The notes beneath the pieces are model-generated. The model made no database searches. It was not told where the DNA came from and saw only the letters and a list, made by a program, of their open reading frames with translations. Source: an uncultured Alphaproteobacteria bacterium (GTDB lineage Bacteria > Pseudomonadota > Alphaproteobacteria > HIMB59 > GCA-002718135). From it: a stretch of DNA of 46,746 bases. Shown here piece after piece: positions 1-9,031 of this stretch (positions are counted from its first letter, which is position 1; every line of letters starts with the position of its first letter). The DNA is taken from positions 1-46,746 of the forward strand of contig CACIED010000008.1 of the NCBI GenBank assembly GCA_902585605.1. Direction: 5' to 3'. The position numbers and the translations under genes are program-made.

Positions 1-162
1 GTTCTTCTTGAAAAATATGCTACCGTAAATAATATTGATTTAATATTAGATTCAACAAGTTATTTGATAGCTTCTAATTCTTTAGATATAACTGAAAATA
101 TAAATGAAGAATTACAAAAGATAGAACTTAAATTGGAATATAGAAACTTTGAAAAAAATTAA
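1..162 (+). CDS. OmpH/Skp-family periplasmic chaperone, C-terminal fragment
   Basis: This is the last 53 codons of a gene that enters from the left edge in frame 1 and stops at TAA 160-162. The visible residues include a DLILDSTSYLIASNS-like stretch followed by an Asn/Glu/Lys-rich helix, which resembles the C-terminal end of OmpH/Skp proteins (prefoldin-like periplasmic chaperones for outer-membrane proteins). An OmpH/Skp gene normally sits between bamA and lpxD in Proteobacteria, and lpxD does follow here, overlapping by 14 bases. The body and signal peptide lie outside the window, so the family call rests on the tail plus context. Confidence 0.7.
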   Translation, partial: VLLEKYATVNNIDLILDSTSYLIASNSLDITENINEELQKIELKLEYRNFEKN

Positions 163-1135
163 GTATTCAGAAATAAAAAAAGTATTAGAAAGTAATTCAT
201 TTGAGGTAAATTCAACAATTTCAAATGAAGATACTTTTGATAATCTTAACACCCTATCATCTGCAACAAATTTAGACTTATCTTTTTTTTCTAATTCAAA
301 ATATATTGAAGAATTAAAACAAATAAAAGCAAAGGCTTGCCTAATAAAAGATGAATTCGTTGAATTTCTTCCTAAAAATTGCAAACCCATAATTGTAAAA
401 GATCCATATTTGGCTTTAGCTTTAATAAGCAAGTTATTTAATAATATAACATATCAATCTAACGGAATTATTTCCAAACACTCATTGATAAGTAAAACAG
501 CTAAAATCCATGACAATGTTCAAATTAATTCATTTTCTTCAGTTAGTGAAAATTCAGAAATTTGTGAAGGTGTATATATTGGGTCAAACAGTAATATAGG
601 ACCAAATGTGACAATTCACAAAAATGTTATAATTCATGATAATGTCTCAATATCAAATGCAGTTATTATGAATAATTGTGAAATAAAATCAGGAGCAAGA
701 ATTGGTGGTGCAGGTTTTGGATTTGAAGAAAAATCAAAACAAAAAATTTATCATAATGGCAATGTAATAATAAAAAACGATTCATCTATAGGATCAAATA
801 CTACCATAGATCGAGCTGTATTTGATTCTACAATTATTGGTAAATTTTCTAATCTTGATAATTTGATACAAATAGCTCATAATGTTATTATAGGTGACTT
901 TGCAATTATTGCTGCTCAGGTTGGTATAGCGGGTAGTACTAAAATTGGTAATTTTGTTAAAATTGGTGGTCAGGCAGGTATTTCTGGTCATTTAAAAATT
1001 GGGGATAACGTGACTATCGCTGGTAAAAGTGGTGTAACAAAAAATATTTCAGATAACAAAATCGTTGCAGGTTTTCCTGCAAAAGATATTAATTTATGGA
1101 AAAAAGAAATTATTAGAAACTCCTTCAGAAAATGA
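149..1135 (+). CDS. lpxD: UDP-3-O-(3-hydroxyacyl)glucosamine N-acyltransferase LpxD
   Basis: LpxD transfers a 3-hydroxyacyl chain from acyl-ACP to the 2-amino group of UDP-3-O-acyl-glucosamine, the third step of lipid A synthesis, in the cytoplasm. The 328-residue protein has a short N-terminal uridine-binding region (about 1-105) followed by a left-handed beta-helix of hexapeptide repeats (about 110-320) with many (I/V)GxNxxI turns. The sequence NLIQIAHNV places the catalytic His at H244, and the AAQVGIAGS segment beyond it is family-typical. Length is normal for LpxD. The start is TTG inside the preceding gene (14-base overlap), suggesting translational coupling; the 3' end overlaps fabZ by 4 bases (ATGA). 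Confidence 0.95.
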   Translation: MKKIKYSEIKKVLESNSFEVNSTISNEDTFDNLNTLSSATNLDLSFFSNSKYIEELKQIKAKACLIKDEFVEFLPKNCKPIIVKDPYLALALISKLFNNITYQSNGIISKHSLISKTAKIHDNVQINSFSSVSENSEICEGVYIGSNSNIGPNVTIHKNVIIHDNVSISNAVIMNNCEIKSGARIGGAGFGFEEKSKQKIYHNGNVIIKNDSSIGSNTTIDRAVFDSTIIGKFSNLDNLIQIAHNVIIGDFAIIAAQVGIAGSTKIGNFVKIGGQAGISGHLKIGDNVTIAGKSGVTKNISDNKIVAGFPAKDINLWKKEIIRNSFRK

Positions 1136-1566
1136 AATTAAATATTCAAGAGATAAAAAAATTAATACCACATAGGGACCCCTTTTTATTTGTAGATAGA
1201 TGTGAAATAGTAATACCTGGGGAACATGGAAAGTCAGAAAAAATTTTTTCTAAAGAAGAGTATTTTTTTAAAGGTCATTTCCCAGATAATCCAATTGTTC
1301 CAGGTGTAATTATTGTAGAAGCAATGGCTCAAACTGCTGGTATAGTAGTGTCATACAAACTTAGAGATTACAACGAAAAATCAGTGTTATTTATGAGTGT
1401 TAATAAAGCTAAATTTAGAAAACCTATTTTACCAAATGAAAAAGTTTCTTTTGAAGTTAAATTTTTAAATCGTGTTAGAGATGTATATAAATTTATTGGT
1501 TTTTGCTTTAAAGATGATGTCAAAGTAAGTGAGGCTGAATTTTCAGCTATGATTACATATAAGTAA
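1132..1566 (+). CDS. fabZ: 3-hydroxyacyl-[acyl-carrier-protein] dehydratase FabZ
   Basis: FabZ dehydrates 3-hydroxyacyl-ACP to trans-2-enoyl-ACP in type II fatty acid synthesis and competes with the Lpx acyltransferases for 3-hydroxyacyl-ACP, which explains its place in the lipid A operon. The 144-residue hotdog-fold protein shows HRDPFLFVDR near the N-terminus, the catalytic His in KGHFPDNP (H49) and the catalytic Glu in VEAMAQTAG (E63). Length is standard. The ATG overlaps the lpxD stop codon (ATGA), and a 56-base AT-only gap with no evident structure separates it from lpxA. Confidence 0.97.
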   Translation: MKLNIQEIKKLIPHRDPFLFVDRCEIVIPGEHGKSEKIFSKEEYFFKGHFPDNPIVPGVIIVEAMAQTAGIVVSYKLRDYNEKSVLFMSVNKAKFRKPILPNEKVSFEVKFLNRVRDVYKFIGFCFKDDVKVSEAEFSAMITYK

Positions 1567-1622
1567 TAATTGGAAATATTTTATTTATTTAAGTAATTTT
1601 TTATTAATTTAAAAAGAACAAG

Positions 1623-2408
1623 ATGATACACCCATCAGCAGTTGTTTCTGATAATGCAGAAATAGATAAAACTTCTACAGTTGGCCCATTTTGTGTTATT
1701 GCTGATGGAGTAAAAATTGGAGAAAATAACAATCTAATTTCTCATGTCTCTATTTCAGGGAATACTATTATCAAAAATAATAATACATTTTACCCTTTTT
1801 GTTCAATTGGATCTACACCACAAGATTTAAAATATAAAAATGAAAAATCATTTTTAAAAATAGGCAATAATAATAACTTTAGAGAAAATGTAACTGTCAA
1901 TCCTGGTACTGCTGGCGGAGGTTTAAATACAATAATTGATGATAATTGTTTATTTATGGTTGGCTCCCATATAGCGCACGATTGTATAATCAAATCTAAT
2001 GTAATTTTAGCAAATAATGCAACACTAGCTGGTCATGTTGAAATAGATAATAATGCAATAATTGGCGGTAATTCTGCCATACATCAATTTGTTAGAATAG
2101 GAAAATACGCAATGATTGGTGGAATGAGTGGTGTTGAAAAAGATATAATTCCATATGGTTTGTATACAGGAATTAGAGAAAATTTAAAAAACCTTAACCT
2201 TATTGGATTAAAAAGAAAAGGCTTAACGTCCAATGATATTAATGAGATTAAAAATCTAATAAATTTAATTTTTAACAAAAATGATACCATTGAAAATAAT
2301 ATTATAAATAATTTTATTGAAAAATCTGAAATTATAGAAATTAAGGAAGTAATTGAATTTCTAAACTCAAATTCAAAAAGAGGAATTACCACATTTGAAA
2401 ATGACTAA
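1623..2408 (+). CDS. lpxA: UDP-N-acetylglucosamine O-acyltransferase LpxA
   Basis: LpxA catalyses the first step of lipid A synthesis, transfer of a 3-hydroxyacyl chain from ACP to the 3-OH of UDP-GlcNAc. The 261-residue product starts with the family-typical MIHPSAVV and runs through a left-handed beta-helix of hexapeptide repeats to about residue 190, then a helical C-terminal domain. The HIAHDC motif puts the catalytic His at H119 (H125 in E. coli), and HQFVRIGKYAMIGG is also conserved. The length matches the family. It overlaps lpxI at its 3' end. Confidence 0.96.
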   Translation: MIHPSAVVSDNAEIDKTSTVGPFCVIADGVKIGENNNLISHVSISGNTIIKNNNTFYPFCSIGSTPQDLKYKNEKSFLKIGNNNNFRENVTVNPGTAGGGLNTIIDDNCLFMVGSHIAHDCIIKSNVILANNATLAGHVEIDNNAIIGGNSAIHQFVRIGKYAMIGGMSGVEKDIIPYGLYTGIRENLKNLNLIGLKRKGLTSNDINEIKNLINLIFNKNDTIENNIINNFIEKSEIIEIKEVIEFLNSNSKRGITTFEND

Positions 2409-3213
2409 AATAGGAATAATTGCTGGGGATGGTAATTTACCTCTATATATTGGTAACTCACTATTAAGTAAGAATTACGATGTTACATTCTTGTCTTTAA
2501 ATAATAAAAATAATAAATTATACAAAAATCATAATTCTGTAGATATTGATATCCTATCAATAAAAAAAATTTTTAAAGTTTTAGATTCAAATAAAATAAA
2601 GAATATTATTTTTGCTGGAAGTATAAAACGACCTGGTATTAAAGATTTAGGTTTTGATTTGCCAACCATATTACTTGCTAAAAATCTTTTACTAGAAAAA
2701 AAAGGAGATAACAATCTTCTAATGAGTTTGAAAAAATACTTTGAAACTAAAGGATATATTTTTTTTAATTGGACTAAATATTGTCAGGAATTATTCTCAA
2801 ATGAAATTAATTTATCAAAAATCAAACCTTCTAAAAATGCAATTCTAAATTTAAAGAAAGCAAAATCTACTTATCAAATTTTTAAAAAATTGGATGTGGG
2901 TCAGGCAATGATAGTACAAAATCAATTAGTATTAGGATTAGAGGCAATTGAGGGAACAGATGCATTATTAAAAAGATGTAAAGAGTATAAAAGAAAAGAA
3001 GATAATGGAGTGTTATTTAAATTTTCTAAACAAAACCAAAGCAATCTAATTGATATTCCTTTAATTGGCTTGACTACAATTAAAAATTTAAAAAAATATA
3101 ACTATGAAGGTGTCTATTTACAAAAAAATAAATGTTTAATTTTAGATAAAAAAAATATTATTGATTATGCTAATCAAAATAATTTATTTATCTCTTCGGT
3201 TGATTTAAATTGA
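2395..3213 (+). CDS. lpxI: UDP-2,3-diacylglucosamine pyrophosphatase LpxI
   Basis: LpxI hydrolyses UDP-2,3-diacylglucosamine to lipid X and UMP; it is the alphaproteobacterial replacement for LpxH. The protein (272 residues) has the N-terminal IGIIAGDGNLP motif and the C-terminal MIVQNQLVLGLEAIEGTD signature of the DUF1009 family, in which the Glu-Gly-Thr-Asp segment is invariant. Two starts are possible: TTG at 2395, with a GAGGA Shine-Dalgarno-like sequence about 10 bases upstream, and ATG at 2401, which is 16 bases from it; spacing favours TTG slightly. It sits between lpxA and lpxB, overlapping both, as in Caulobacter and relatives. Confidence 0.92.
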   Translation: MKMTKIGIIAGDGNLPLYIGNSLLSKNYDVTFLSLNNKNNKLYKNHNSVDIDILSIKKIFKVLDSNKIKNIIFAGSIKRPGIKDLGFDLPTILLAKNLLLEKKGDNNLLMSLKKYFETKGYIFFNWTKYCQELFSNEINLSKIKPSKNAILNLKKAKSTYQIFKKLDVGQAMIVQNQLVLGLEAIEGTDALLKRCKEYKRKEDNGVLFKFSKQNQSNLIDIPLIGLTTIKNLKKYNYEGVYLQKNKCLILDKKNIIDYANQNNLFISSVDLN

Positions 3214-4337
3214 AAAAATTTAAAATCTTTGTTTGTTGTACGGAACAATCTGGTGAAAATATTTGCTCAAATATTTTATCAAGAATGAATATAGATAGGT
3301 ACCAATTTGATGGTGTTTGCGGAAAACAATCTGAAAAATATATTTCTAATAAAATTTATGATTTATCAGAATTTAAATCTATAGGGCTATTTGAAATTAT
3401 ACTTTCTATTTCAAAGTATTTAAAAATGATAAAAAGAGTAAAAAACTATATTATTAAAAATGATTATGATTTGGTTTTAACCATAGATTCACCAGATTTT
3501 AATTATAATTTGGTAAACCAATTAAGAAAATCAAACTACAAGAAAAAAATAATACATGTAGTCGCTCCAACTGTTTGGGCGTGGAGATCATATAGAGCAA
3601 GAAAATTTGCAAATATTTTTGATGAAATTTTTCTATTGTTTAATTTTGAAAAAAAATATTTTAATTTTGATAATCTAAATAAAACTTTTATTGGGCATCC
3701 AATTTTTCATATAAAAAAAAGATATAATAAAGGAAAACATAAGTACCTTTCTTTTTTACCAGGTAGTAGACAAAATGAAGTATTAAAACTGATGAAATAT
3801 TTCAGTTATATTGAAAAATATATATCTAAGAATAATCTAAATTATAAAATATTTATTCCTACTTTGCCTCATCTTGTGTCTTTAATTAAAAAAAATACTA
3901 ATCAATGGAAAACTGAAACTATAATCTCAACTGATATGAGTAAATTTGATGAATACTATGAAGATGTTTACATAAGTGTAACTTGCTCTGGTACTGCCTC
4001 TTTAGAAATTGCTAAAAGGAATATTCCTCAAATAGTAATCTATAAACTTAATTATTTCACAGAAATTTTAATCAAGCCTTTTGTAAGAGTGAAATATGCA
4101 AATCTTATAAATATTATAAGTAACCAAATGATTATTCCAGAAGTTGTTAACTCAAATTTAAATGAAAAAAAGTTATTAAATATTTTTCTAAATTTATTTA
4201 ATGATAGAAAAAAACAAGAAACTCAAATTAACTCAATTAATATGTACCTTAAAGAAATTGTTAATGATTTTAGTCCTTATGATGTGAGTGTTAATCGTAT
4301 AAATAATTTAATTAATCCTTCTTCCAAAGCCAATTAA
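3210..4337 (+). CDS. lpxB: Lipid-A-disaccharide synthase LpxB
   Basis: LpxB condenses lipid X with UDP-2,3-diacylglucosamine to form the lipid A disaccharide, at the inner membrane surface. The 375-residue product is a GT19-family glycosyltransferase: the N-terminal domain carries the SPDFN motif and [15 protein letters not shown], and the C-terminal nucleotide-binding domain carries [10 protein letters not shown] and the TCSGTASLE motif. Length is normal. The start is TTG overlapping the lpxI TGA by 4 bases. Its last 26 bases overlap the 3' end of convergent gltA, and an intrinsic-terminator-like hairpin straddles its stop codon. Confidence 0.95.
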   Translation: MKKFKIFVCCTEQSGENICSNILSRMNIDRYQFDGVCGKQSEKYISNKIYDLSEFKSIGLFEIILSISKYLKMIKRVKNYIIKNDYDLVLTIDSPDFNYNLVNQLRKSNYKKKIIHVVAPTVWAWRSYRARKFANIFDEIFLLFNFEKKYFNFDNLNKTFIGHPIFHIKKRYNKGKHKYLSFLPGSRQNEVLKLMKYFSYIEKYISKNNLNYKIFIPTLPHLVSLIKKNTNQWKTETIISTDMSKFDEYYEDVYISVTCSGTASLEIAKRNIPQIVIYKLNYFTEILIKPFVRVKYANLINIISNQMIIPEVVNSNLNEKKLLNIFLNLFNDRKKQETQINSINMYLKEIVNDFSPYDVSVNRINNLINPSSKAN

Positions 4338-5670
4338 AAATTGATTTTTTTTCTCTAGAAGATTCAACTTGATAAGGTCTAGCTTTATAACCAGTATATA
4401 GTTGACGAGGTCTGCCAATTTTATTTATTGGATCTTCTATCATTTCTTTCCATTGTGATATCCATCCAACTGTCCTTCCAATTGCAAACAATACTGTAAA
4501 CATGCTTGTAGGAAAACCTAATGCTTTGAGAATTATACCTGAATAGAAATCTACATTTGGGAATAATTTTTTACTAATAAAATATTCATCTTTCAGCGCT
4601 ATTTTTTCTAATTCTATTGCAATTTTAAGTAATGGATCGTCTTGCATATTTAGTTCTTCTAAAACCTCATGAGCACTTTCTTTCATCACAGTGGCTCTTG
4701 GATCATAGTTTTTATATACTCGATGCCCAAAACCCATTAATCTAAAAGAGTCATTTTTATCTTTAGCTTTATCAATAAATTTTTGTATATTAGATACATC
4801 ACCAATTTCTTCTAACATTTTAATTACTGCTTCATTAGCTCCACCATGAGCTGGTCCCCACAAAGATGCAATACCAGCAGCAATACAAGCAAAAGGATTG
4901 GCACCAGAGGAACCTGCCAATCTGACTGTTGAAGTGGATGCATTTTGTTCATGATCAGCATGTAACGTAAAAAATCTATCCATTGCTCTTACAATTTTTG
5001 GACTCACCTTGTAATCTTCTGATGGCACAGAAAATGTCATGTATAAAAAATTTTCTGCATAAGAAAGATCATTTCTTGGATAAACAAATGGTTGACCAAT
5101 GTAATATTTATAAGCCATTGCACCTATTGTTGGAATTTTTGCTATTAATCTATGACAAGCAATCATTCTTTGATTAATATCTGAAAAATCAGTACTATCA
5201 TGGTAGAAGGCTGAAAGGGCACCAACAACACCTACCATAATTGCCATAGGGTGCGCATCTCTACGAAAACCTCTGTATAAATTTACTAGTTGCTCATGCA
5301 ACATTGTATGATTGGTTATTACATCTTTAAATTTTTGCTTGTCTTCAGGGGACGGTAATTCACCGTGGAGTAAAAGATAACAAACTTCAAGAAATTCACT
5401 TTTTGATGCTAATTCATGGATATCATAACCACGGTGACGCAGAATTCCCTTTTCACCATCTATATATGTAATTCCTGACTCACATGATGCAGTTGAAGTA
5501 AAACCTGGATCAAAAGTAAATAAACCTGTTTCTTGATAAAGTTTACGAATATCCAAAACATTTGGACCATCTTTACTTTCAATAAGTGGAATTTGATACG
5601 ATTTACCACTCTCATTGTTGAATAGAGTAAACTGTTTATCGTTAACTTTTTTATCTTCGTAATCAGCCAT
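4312..5670 (-). CDS. gltA: Type II citrate synthase
   Basis: Citrate synthase condenses acetyl-CoA and oxaloacetate and opens the TCA cycle. The 452-residue protein has the catalytic triad: H275 in [11 protein letters not shown]316 in [14 protein letters not shown] and D374 in PNVDFYSG, with H240 in the [10 protein letters not shown] substrate-binding segment. It is about 25 residues longer than E. coli GltA, mainly at the charged N-terminus; the N-terminal beta domain of the Gram-negative hexameric type ([17 protein letters not shown]) is present. It is the last gene of the leftward run, 2 bases after the gltX stop, as in other Alphaproteobacteria. Its final codons overlap lpxB and contain that operon's terminator. 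Confidence 0.97.
   Translation of the reverse strand: MADYEDKKVNDKQFTLFNNESGKSYQIPLIESKDGPNVLDIRKLYQETGLFTFDPGFTSTASCESGITYIDGEKGILRHRGYDIHELASKSEFLEVCYLLLHGELPSPEDKQKFKDVITNHTMLHEQLVNLYRGFRRDAHPMAIMVGVVGALSAFYHDSTDFSDINQRMIACHRLIAKIPTIGAMAYKYYIGQPFVYPRNDLSYAENFLYMTFSVPSEDYKVSPKIVRAMDRFFTLHADHEQNASTSTVRLAGSSGANPFACIAAGIASLWGPAHGGANEAVIKMLEEIGDVSNIQKFIDKAKDKNDSFRLMGFGHRVYKNYDPRATVMKESAHEVLEELNMQDDPLLKIAIELEKIALKDEYFISKKLFPNVDFYSGIILKALGFPTSMFTVLFAIGRTVGWISQWKEMIEDPINKIGRPRQLYTGYKARPYQVESSREKKSIFNWLWKKD
4331..4352 (+). terminator. Intrinsic terminator at the end of the lpx operon
   Basis: A 5-bp stem (CAATT/AATTG) with an AAA loop is followed by A and then eight T residues on the + strand. It straddles the lpxB TAA and lies wholly within the 3' coding sequence of convergent gltA. 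The stem is short and AT-rich, so strength is uncertain, but hairpin plus T-run exactly at the end of a 5-gene operon fits rho-independent termination. Confidence 0.5.
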
Positions 5671-5672
5671 AT

Positions 5673-7073
5673 TTAATTATCTCTATATTGATTTAATCTA
5701 TTAATAGTATCTTTTTTACCTAATATTACAAAAATATCAGAAATTGAAGGCCCTTGATAGGAATTTATTAATAAAAATCTAATTGGTTTACCCAAAACGG
5801 GGAATTTAATTTTATTATTTTTTAAAAAATCATTAATGACATTTTGAATACTATCTCTATTCCAATCATTAATTTCCCCAATTAAATTTAAAAATTCATT
5901 AAAAATACTACCAAATTCTGAGGTCAGTTTTTCTGTCTTATTTATTTTATAATTTTTATCAAAATAAACTTTAATTGTATCATGCAAATCACTTAGTTTT
6001 TTAATATCTTTTTTATAAACATTAAAAATATTTTTAATTTTTGTATTATCTTTTTGTAGATATTTATTTAATTCATCATCATTTTCACAAAAGTTTATGA
6101 ATTTTTCTATTCCGTTTTCTTTTCTTAAATAAAAATTATTAAAAAAATCTAATTTATCAAAACTAAATATACTAGATGATTTAGATAAATTTGATATTTC
6201 AAAATTTTCAATTATTTCCTCTAATTCAATAGTTTCTGATTTCTTTTGGTTATTTGACCAACCTAAAAGTATAAGGTTATTAATAATAGCTTCTTTTAAA
6301 TATCCATTATTTTTCAAATCTAAAATATTAACTGCCCCGTGTCTTTTTGATAATTTTGTTCCATCCTCTCCATGAATAAGAGGAATATGAGCATATTGAG
6401 GTATATCCCAATTCATAAATTTATATATGTAGTATTGTCTAAAAGTATTAATAAAATGATCGTCACCTCTAATAATATAATTGACTCCTAAATCATGATC
6501 ATCCACTACTACAGATAACATATACGTTGGTGATTGATCTTTTCTTAGTAAAATAAAATCATCTAACTCTAAATTTGCTACTGTAACGTCTCCTTGAATT
6601 GTATCTTTAATTTTTAAATTTCCTTCATCTGGTACATCTAATCTAACTACAAAACCTTCATCTCTACTTTGAATATCATTATCATCTTTACATTCAGTAC
6701 ATATTTTTTTAGAATAATTTTTATTTTCTTTAATTAACTTTCTTTGGTTAGCTATTTTTTCTTCAGAACATACACATTTAAATGCTTGTTTTTTTTGAAG
6801 TAATTCTCTAGCAATTTCTTGATGCCTTGATAATCTTTTAGATTGAACTTGAATTTCCTCATCCCAATTAAGCCCAAGCCATTTTAAAGAATTAGTTATG
6901 TTATCTGTATATTCTTGTTTTGAACGTTCATGATCTGTATCTTCAATTCTCAAATAAAATTTTGATGATGCTGATTTTTTACTTACAATATAATTAATTA
7001 AAGCGGTTCTAGCACCTCCAAGGTGTAGATTGCCTGTAGGAGAGGGTGCAAATCGTGTTTTTAACATAGTCAT
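5673..7073 (-). CDS. gltX: Glutamyl-tRNA synthetase
   Basis: This class I aminoacyl-tRNA synthetase charges tRNA(Glu) and, since gatCAB is also in this window, probably mischarges tRNA(Gln) or works beside a second GluRS. The 466-residue protein has the HIGH-type motif TGNLHLGG (13-20), the KMSKS-type motif KLSKR (240-244) and a zinc site made of C100, C102, C125 and C128. The C-terminal anticodon-binding part is Lys/Asn-rich but full length. ATG at 7073 is used here; a second ATG two codons on is equally possible. It lies downstream of lexA and 2 bases upstream of gltA. Confidence 0.95.
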   Translation of the reverse strand: MTMLKTRFAPSPTGNLHLGGARTALINYIVSKKSASSKFYLRIEDTDHERSKQEYTDNITNSLKWLGLNWDEEIQVQSKRLSRHQEIARELLQKKQAFKCVCSEEKIANQRKLIKENKNYSKKICTECKDDNDIQSRDEGFVVRLDVPDEGNLKIKDTIQGDVTVANLELDDFILLRKDQSPTYMLSVVVDDHDLGVNYIIRGDDHFINTFRQYYIYKFMNWDIPQYAHIPLIHGEDGTKLSKRHGAVNILDLKNNGYLKEAIINNLILLGWSNNQKKSETIELEEIIENFEISNLSKSSSIFSFDKLDFFNNFYLRKENGIEKFINFCENDDELNKYLQKDNTKIKNIFNVYKKDIKKLSDLHDTIKVYFDKNYKINKTEKLTSEFGSIFNEFLNLIGEINDWNRDSIQNVINDFLKNNKIKFPVLGKPIRFLLINSYQGPSISDIFVILGKKDTINRLNQYRDN

Positions 7074-7093
7074 CTTATAATTAAGATAAACTA

Positions 7094-7720
7094 TTAATTA
7101 TATTTTCTTATAATTCCAGATAAAGTCCCTTGAACTTGGATTTCACCTGCATCATATTCCTTTGTCTGAAAACTTTGATTAGCAGGTATTAATAAGACCT
7201 TGTTTCGATCAAATTTAATAGTTTTTAATGTAACCTCGTTATCTTGCGTTATGACAGCTGCAATTTTTCCATTTTCAACATTATTTGTTTTTTTTATCAC
7301 TGCAATATCACCGTCAAATATCCCTTTATCTATCATAGATAGACCCTTTACTTTTAGTCCAAAATATCTAGCATTTGGAGATGTCATTGAAGAAGGTACA
7401 GAAACAAATTCATCAGCATTTTCAATAGCCTCTATTGCTTCACCTGCAGCTATTGCACCAATTAATGGAATATTAATGCTATTTGACAAGGAATTTTCAT
7501 CAGTAGTATTATCTTTATTAATAATTTCCATTGCTCTCGCTTTGTGCTTTAATCTTTTAATAAAACCTCTTTCTTCTAAACTTATAATTAACCTATGAAT
7601 ACCTGACTTTGATTTCAGATTAACTGCACTTTTCATTTCCTCAAAAGAAGGCGAGATCTCATTATTTGAAATATAATTTTTTAAATAATCGTATAGCTCT
7701 TTTTGTTTTTTTGTAAGCAT
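7094..7720 (-). CDS. lexA: SOS repressor LexA
   Basis: LexA represses DNA-damage genes and self-cleaves when stimulated by RecA filaments. From the ATG at 7720 the protein has 208 residues: an N-terminal winged helix (MLTKKQKELYDYL; about 1-65), cleavage site A92-G93 in GAIAAGEA, catalytic S128 in VKGLSMID and catalytic K166 in VTLKTI. The frame stays open 10 codons further upstream to 7750, but that extension would place an evident LexA operator inside the coding region, and known LexA proteins start at this MLT position, so the shorter start is preferred. The gene follows moaC and precedes gltX. Confidence 0.95.
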   Translation of the reverse strand: MLTKKQKELYDYLKNYISNNEISPSFEEMKSAVNLKSKSGIHRLIISLEERGFIKRLKHKARAMEIINKDNTTDENSLSNSINIPLIGAIAAGEAIEAIENADEFVSVPSSMTSPNARYFGLKVKGLSMIDKGIFDGDIAVIKKTNNVENGKIAAVITQDNEVTLKTIKFDRNKVLLIPANQSFQTKEYDAGEIQVQGTLSGIIRKYN

Positions 7721-7724
7721 TACC

Positions 7725-7739
7725 GTTCTATATATGTTC
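7725..7739 (-). promoter_or_regulatory. LexA operator (GAAC-N7-GAAC) over the lexA -10 region
   Basis: On the lexA strand the sequence reads GAACATATATAGAAC: two GAAC half-sites in direct repeat, 7 bases apart, the SOS-box form known for many Alphaproteobacteria (GTTC-N7-GTTC read on the other strand). It ends 4 bases before the lexA ATG. The AT-only spacer TATATA could be the promoter -10 element, with TTGTTT about 15 bases upstream as a poor -35. LexA bound here would block its own promoter, and transcripts would carry almost no leader. Confidence 0.75.
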
Positions 7740-7788
7740 TTTAAGATCAAAACAAGAACAAATATAAATATCTATATATTTCAGTTAT

Positions 7789-8244
7789 TTAATTATTAGA
7801 TTTACCGCCTGTTTTTGAAACAAGATGTATATTATGAATTTTAATTTTTTTATTTAAGTACTTACACATGTCATAAATTGTAAGACAACTAATTGTAACG
7901 GCAGTTAAAGCCTCCATCTCCACACCAGTATTTGCGTTTGTTTTAACTGTACTTTCGACTAAAAGACTTGATTTTTTATCATTTTTTATAACCTCAATAT
8001 TTATATGATCGATTGGAATATTATGACAAAGTGGTATTAATCTAGAAGTTTCTTTTGCACCCATAATACCAGCAATTATAGCAGTTTTTTCAAGGTTCCC
8101 TTTTTTTGTCTCAAAAGATTTTATTTTTCTATATGTTTCTTTATCAAATTTAATTTCACCAGAGGCAACTGCTACTCTTTCAGTGACATCTTTATGAGAT
8201 ACATCAATTATATAAGGATTTCCTTTTTTATTAATATGACTCAT
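7789..8244 (-). CDS. moaC: Cyclic pyranopterin monophosphate synthase MoaC
   Basis: MoaC converts 3',8-cyclo-7,8-dihydro-GTP to cyclic pyranopterin monophosphate, an early step of molybdenum cofactor synthesis. The 151-residue protein has the family blocks KKGNPYIIDVS (6-16), the PLCHNIPIDH motif (71-80), VEMEALTAV (108-116) and D125 in IYDMCK, all part of the active site. Length is typical (about 155). Its ATG lies inside the end of trpC (14-base overlap), so it is translated from the trp operon. The ancestral order continues moaC-moeA-lexA, but moeA is absent here. Confidence 0.95.
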   Translation of the reverse strand: MSHINKKGNPYIIDVSHKDVTERVAVASGEIKFDKETYRKIKSFETKKGNLEKTAIIAGIMGAKETSRLIPLCHNIPIDHINIEVIKNDKKSSLLVESTVKTNANTGVEMEALTAVTISCLTIYDMCKYLNKKIKIHNIHLVSKTGGKSNN

Positions 8245-9031
8245 TTAAAAGTAATTCTCCAATTTTTTTTTCTTTATCTTTAGATTTTAACAAACTTTCT
8301 CCAATTAAAAAATTATATATTCCTGTTGAGTTAAATTTTATTATGTCATCAGAATTTTTAATGCCACTCTCTGCAATTAAAATATAATCATTAGTTAAAT
8401 TTTTATTCAAATTTATTGAGTTATTTAAATTAATCTCAAGACTTTTAAGATTTCTATTATTAATTCCAATAACAGGGTAGTCTAATTTGATTGCTCTTTT
8501 AAGTTCATCTTCATCATGAACTTCTATAATACAATCTAATTTTAATTCATTTGCATAATTTATAAACTCCATTGCCTGATCATCTGATAAAATTGATAAA
8601 ATTAATAATATACAATCTGCTTGATAAATCTTACTTTCTAAAATTTGATATTTATCAATAATAAAATCTTTTCTTAAAATAGGTAAATTTATTTTCTTTT
8701 TAACAAGGGATAAATGATCAATATTTCCTAAAAAGTATTTACTTTCTGTTAAAATCGATATTGCTCCAACACCAGATCTTTCATATAAAATTGCAATTTC
8801 TTCTGGTTTATAATCTGAAATTATTTCACCTGCGCTTGGACTTTGTTTTTTTACTTCACCAATTATAAAATTTCTTTTATTTTTCTGAGCTGAAATTAAT
8901 TCATCTTTAAAGTCACGTTTCTCTAATTTTGAGGAAATTAATTTTTCTAATGTTTTAAAAGAACATCTTCTTTTTGTTTCTTCTAATTCTTTATATTTAT
9001 CTTCACAAATTTTTTGAAGTATATTACTCAT
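8231..9031 (-). CDS. trpC: Indole-3-glycerol phosphate synthase TrpC
   Basis: TrpC closes the ring of CdRP to indole-3-glycerol phosphate, the fourth step of tryptophan synthesis. The 266-residue TIM barrel carries the substrate-binding lysine motif EVKKQSPSAGEI (about 59-70), LRKDFIID, EVHDEDEL, GINNRNL and a C-terminal AESGI plus FLIGESLL phosphate-binding end. It is a stand-alone TrpC, not fused to TrpF, and trpF is not in the window. It overlaps trpD by 8 bases and moaC by 14, so the trp genes are translationally chained. Confidence 0.96.
   Translation of the reverse strand: MSNILQKICEDKYKELEETKRRCSFKTLEKLISSKLEKRDFKDELISAQKNKRNFIIGEVKKQSPSAGEIISDYKPEEIAILYERSGVGAISILTESKYFLGNIDHLSLVKKKINLPILRKDFIIDKYQILESKIYQADCILLILSILSDDQAMEFINYANELKLDCIIEVHDEDELKRAIKLDYPVIGINNRNLKSLEINLNNSINLNKNLTNDYILIAESGIKNSDDIIKFNSTGIYNFLIGESLLKSKDKEKKIGELLLNESY

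Noticed and set aside
7200..7598. 132-residue open frame on the + strand opposite lexA
   Set aside because: It is the antisense shadow of lexA with no recognisable domain; A/T-rich genes often leave the opposite strand open.
7721..7750. Ten-codon upstream extension of lexA
   Set aside because: It would place the GAAC-N7-GAAC operator in coding sequence and gives a non-conserved N-terminus; the Met at 7720 matches known LexA starts.
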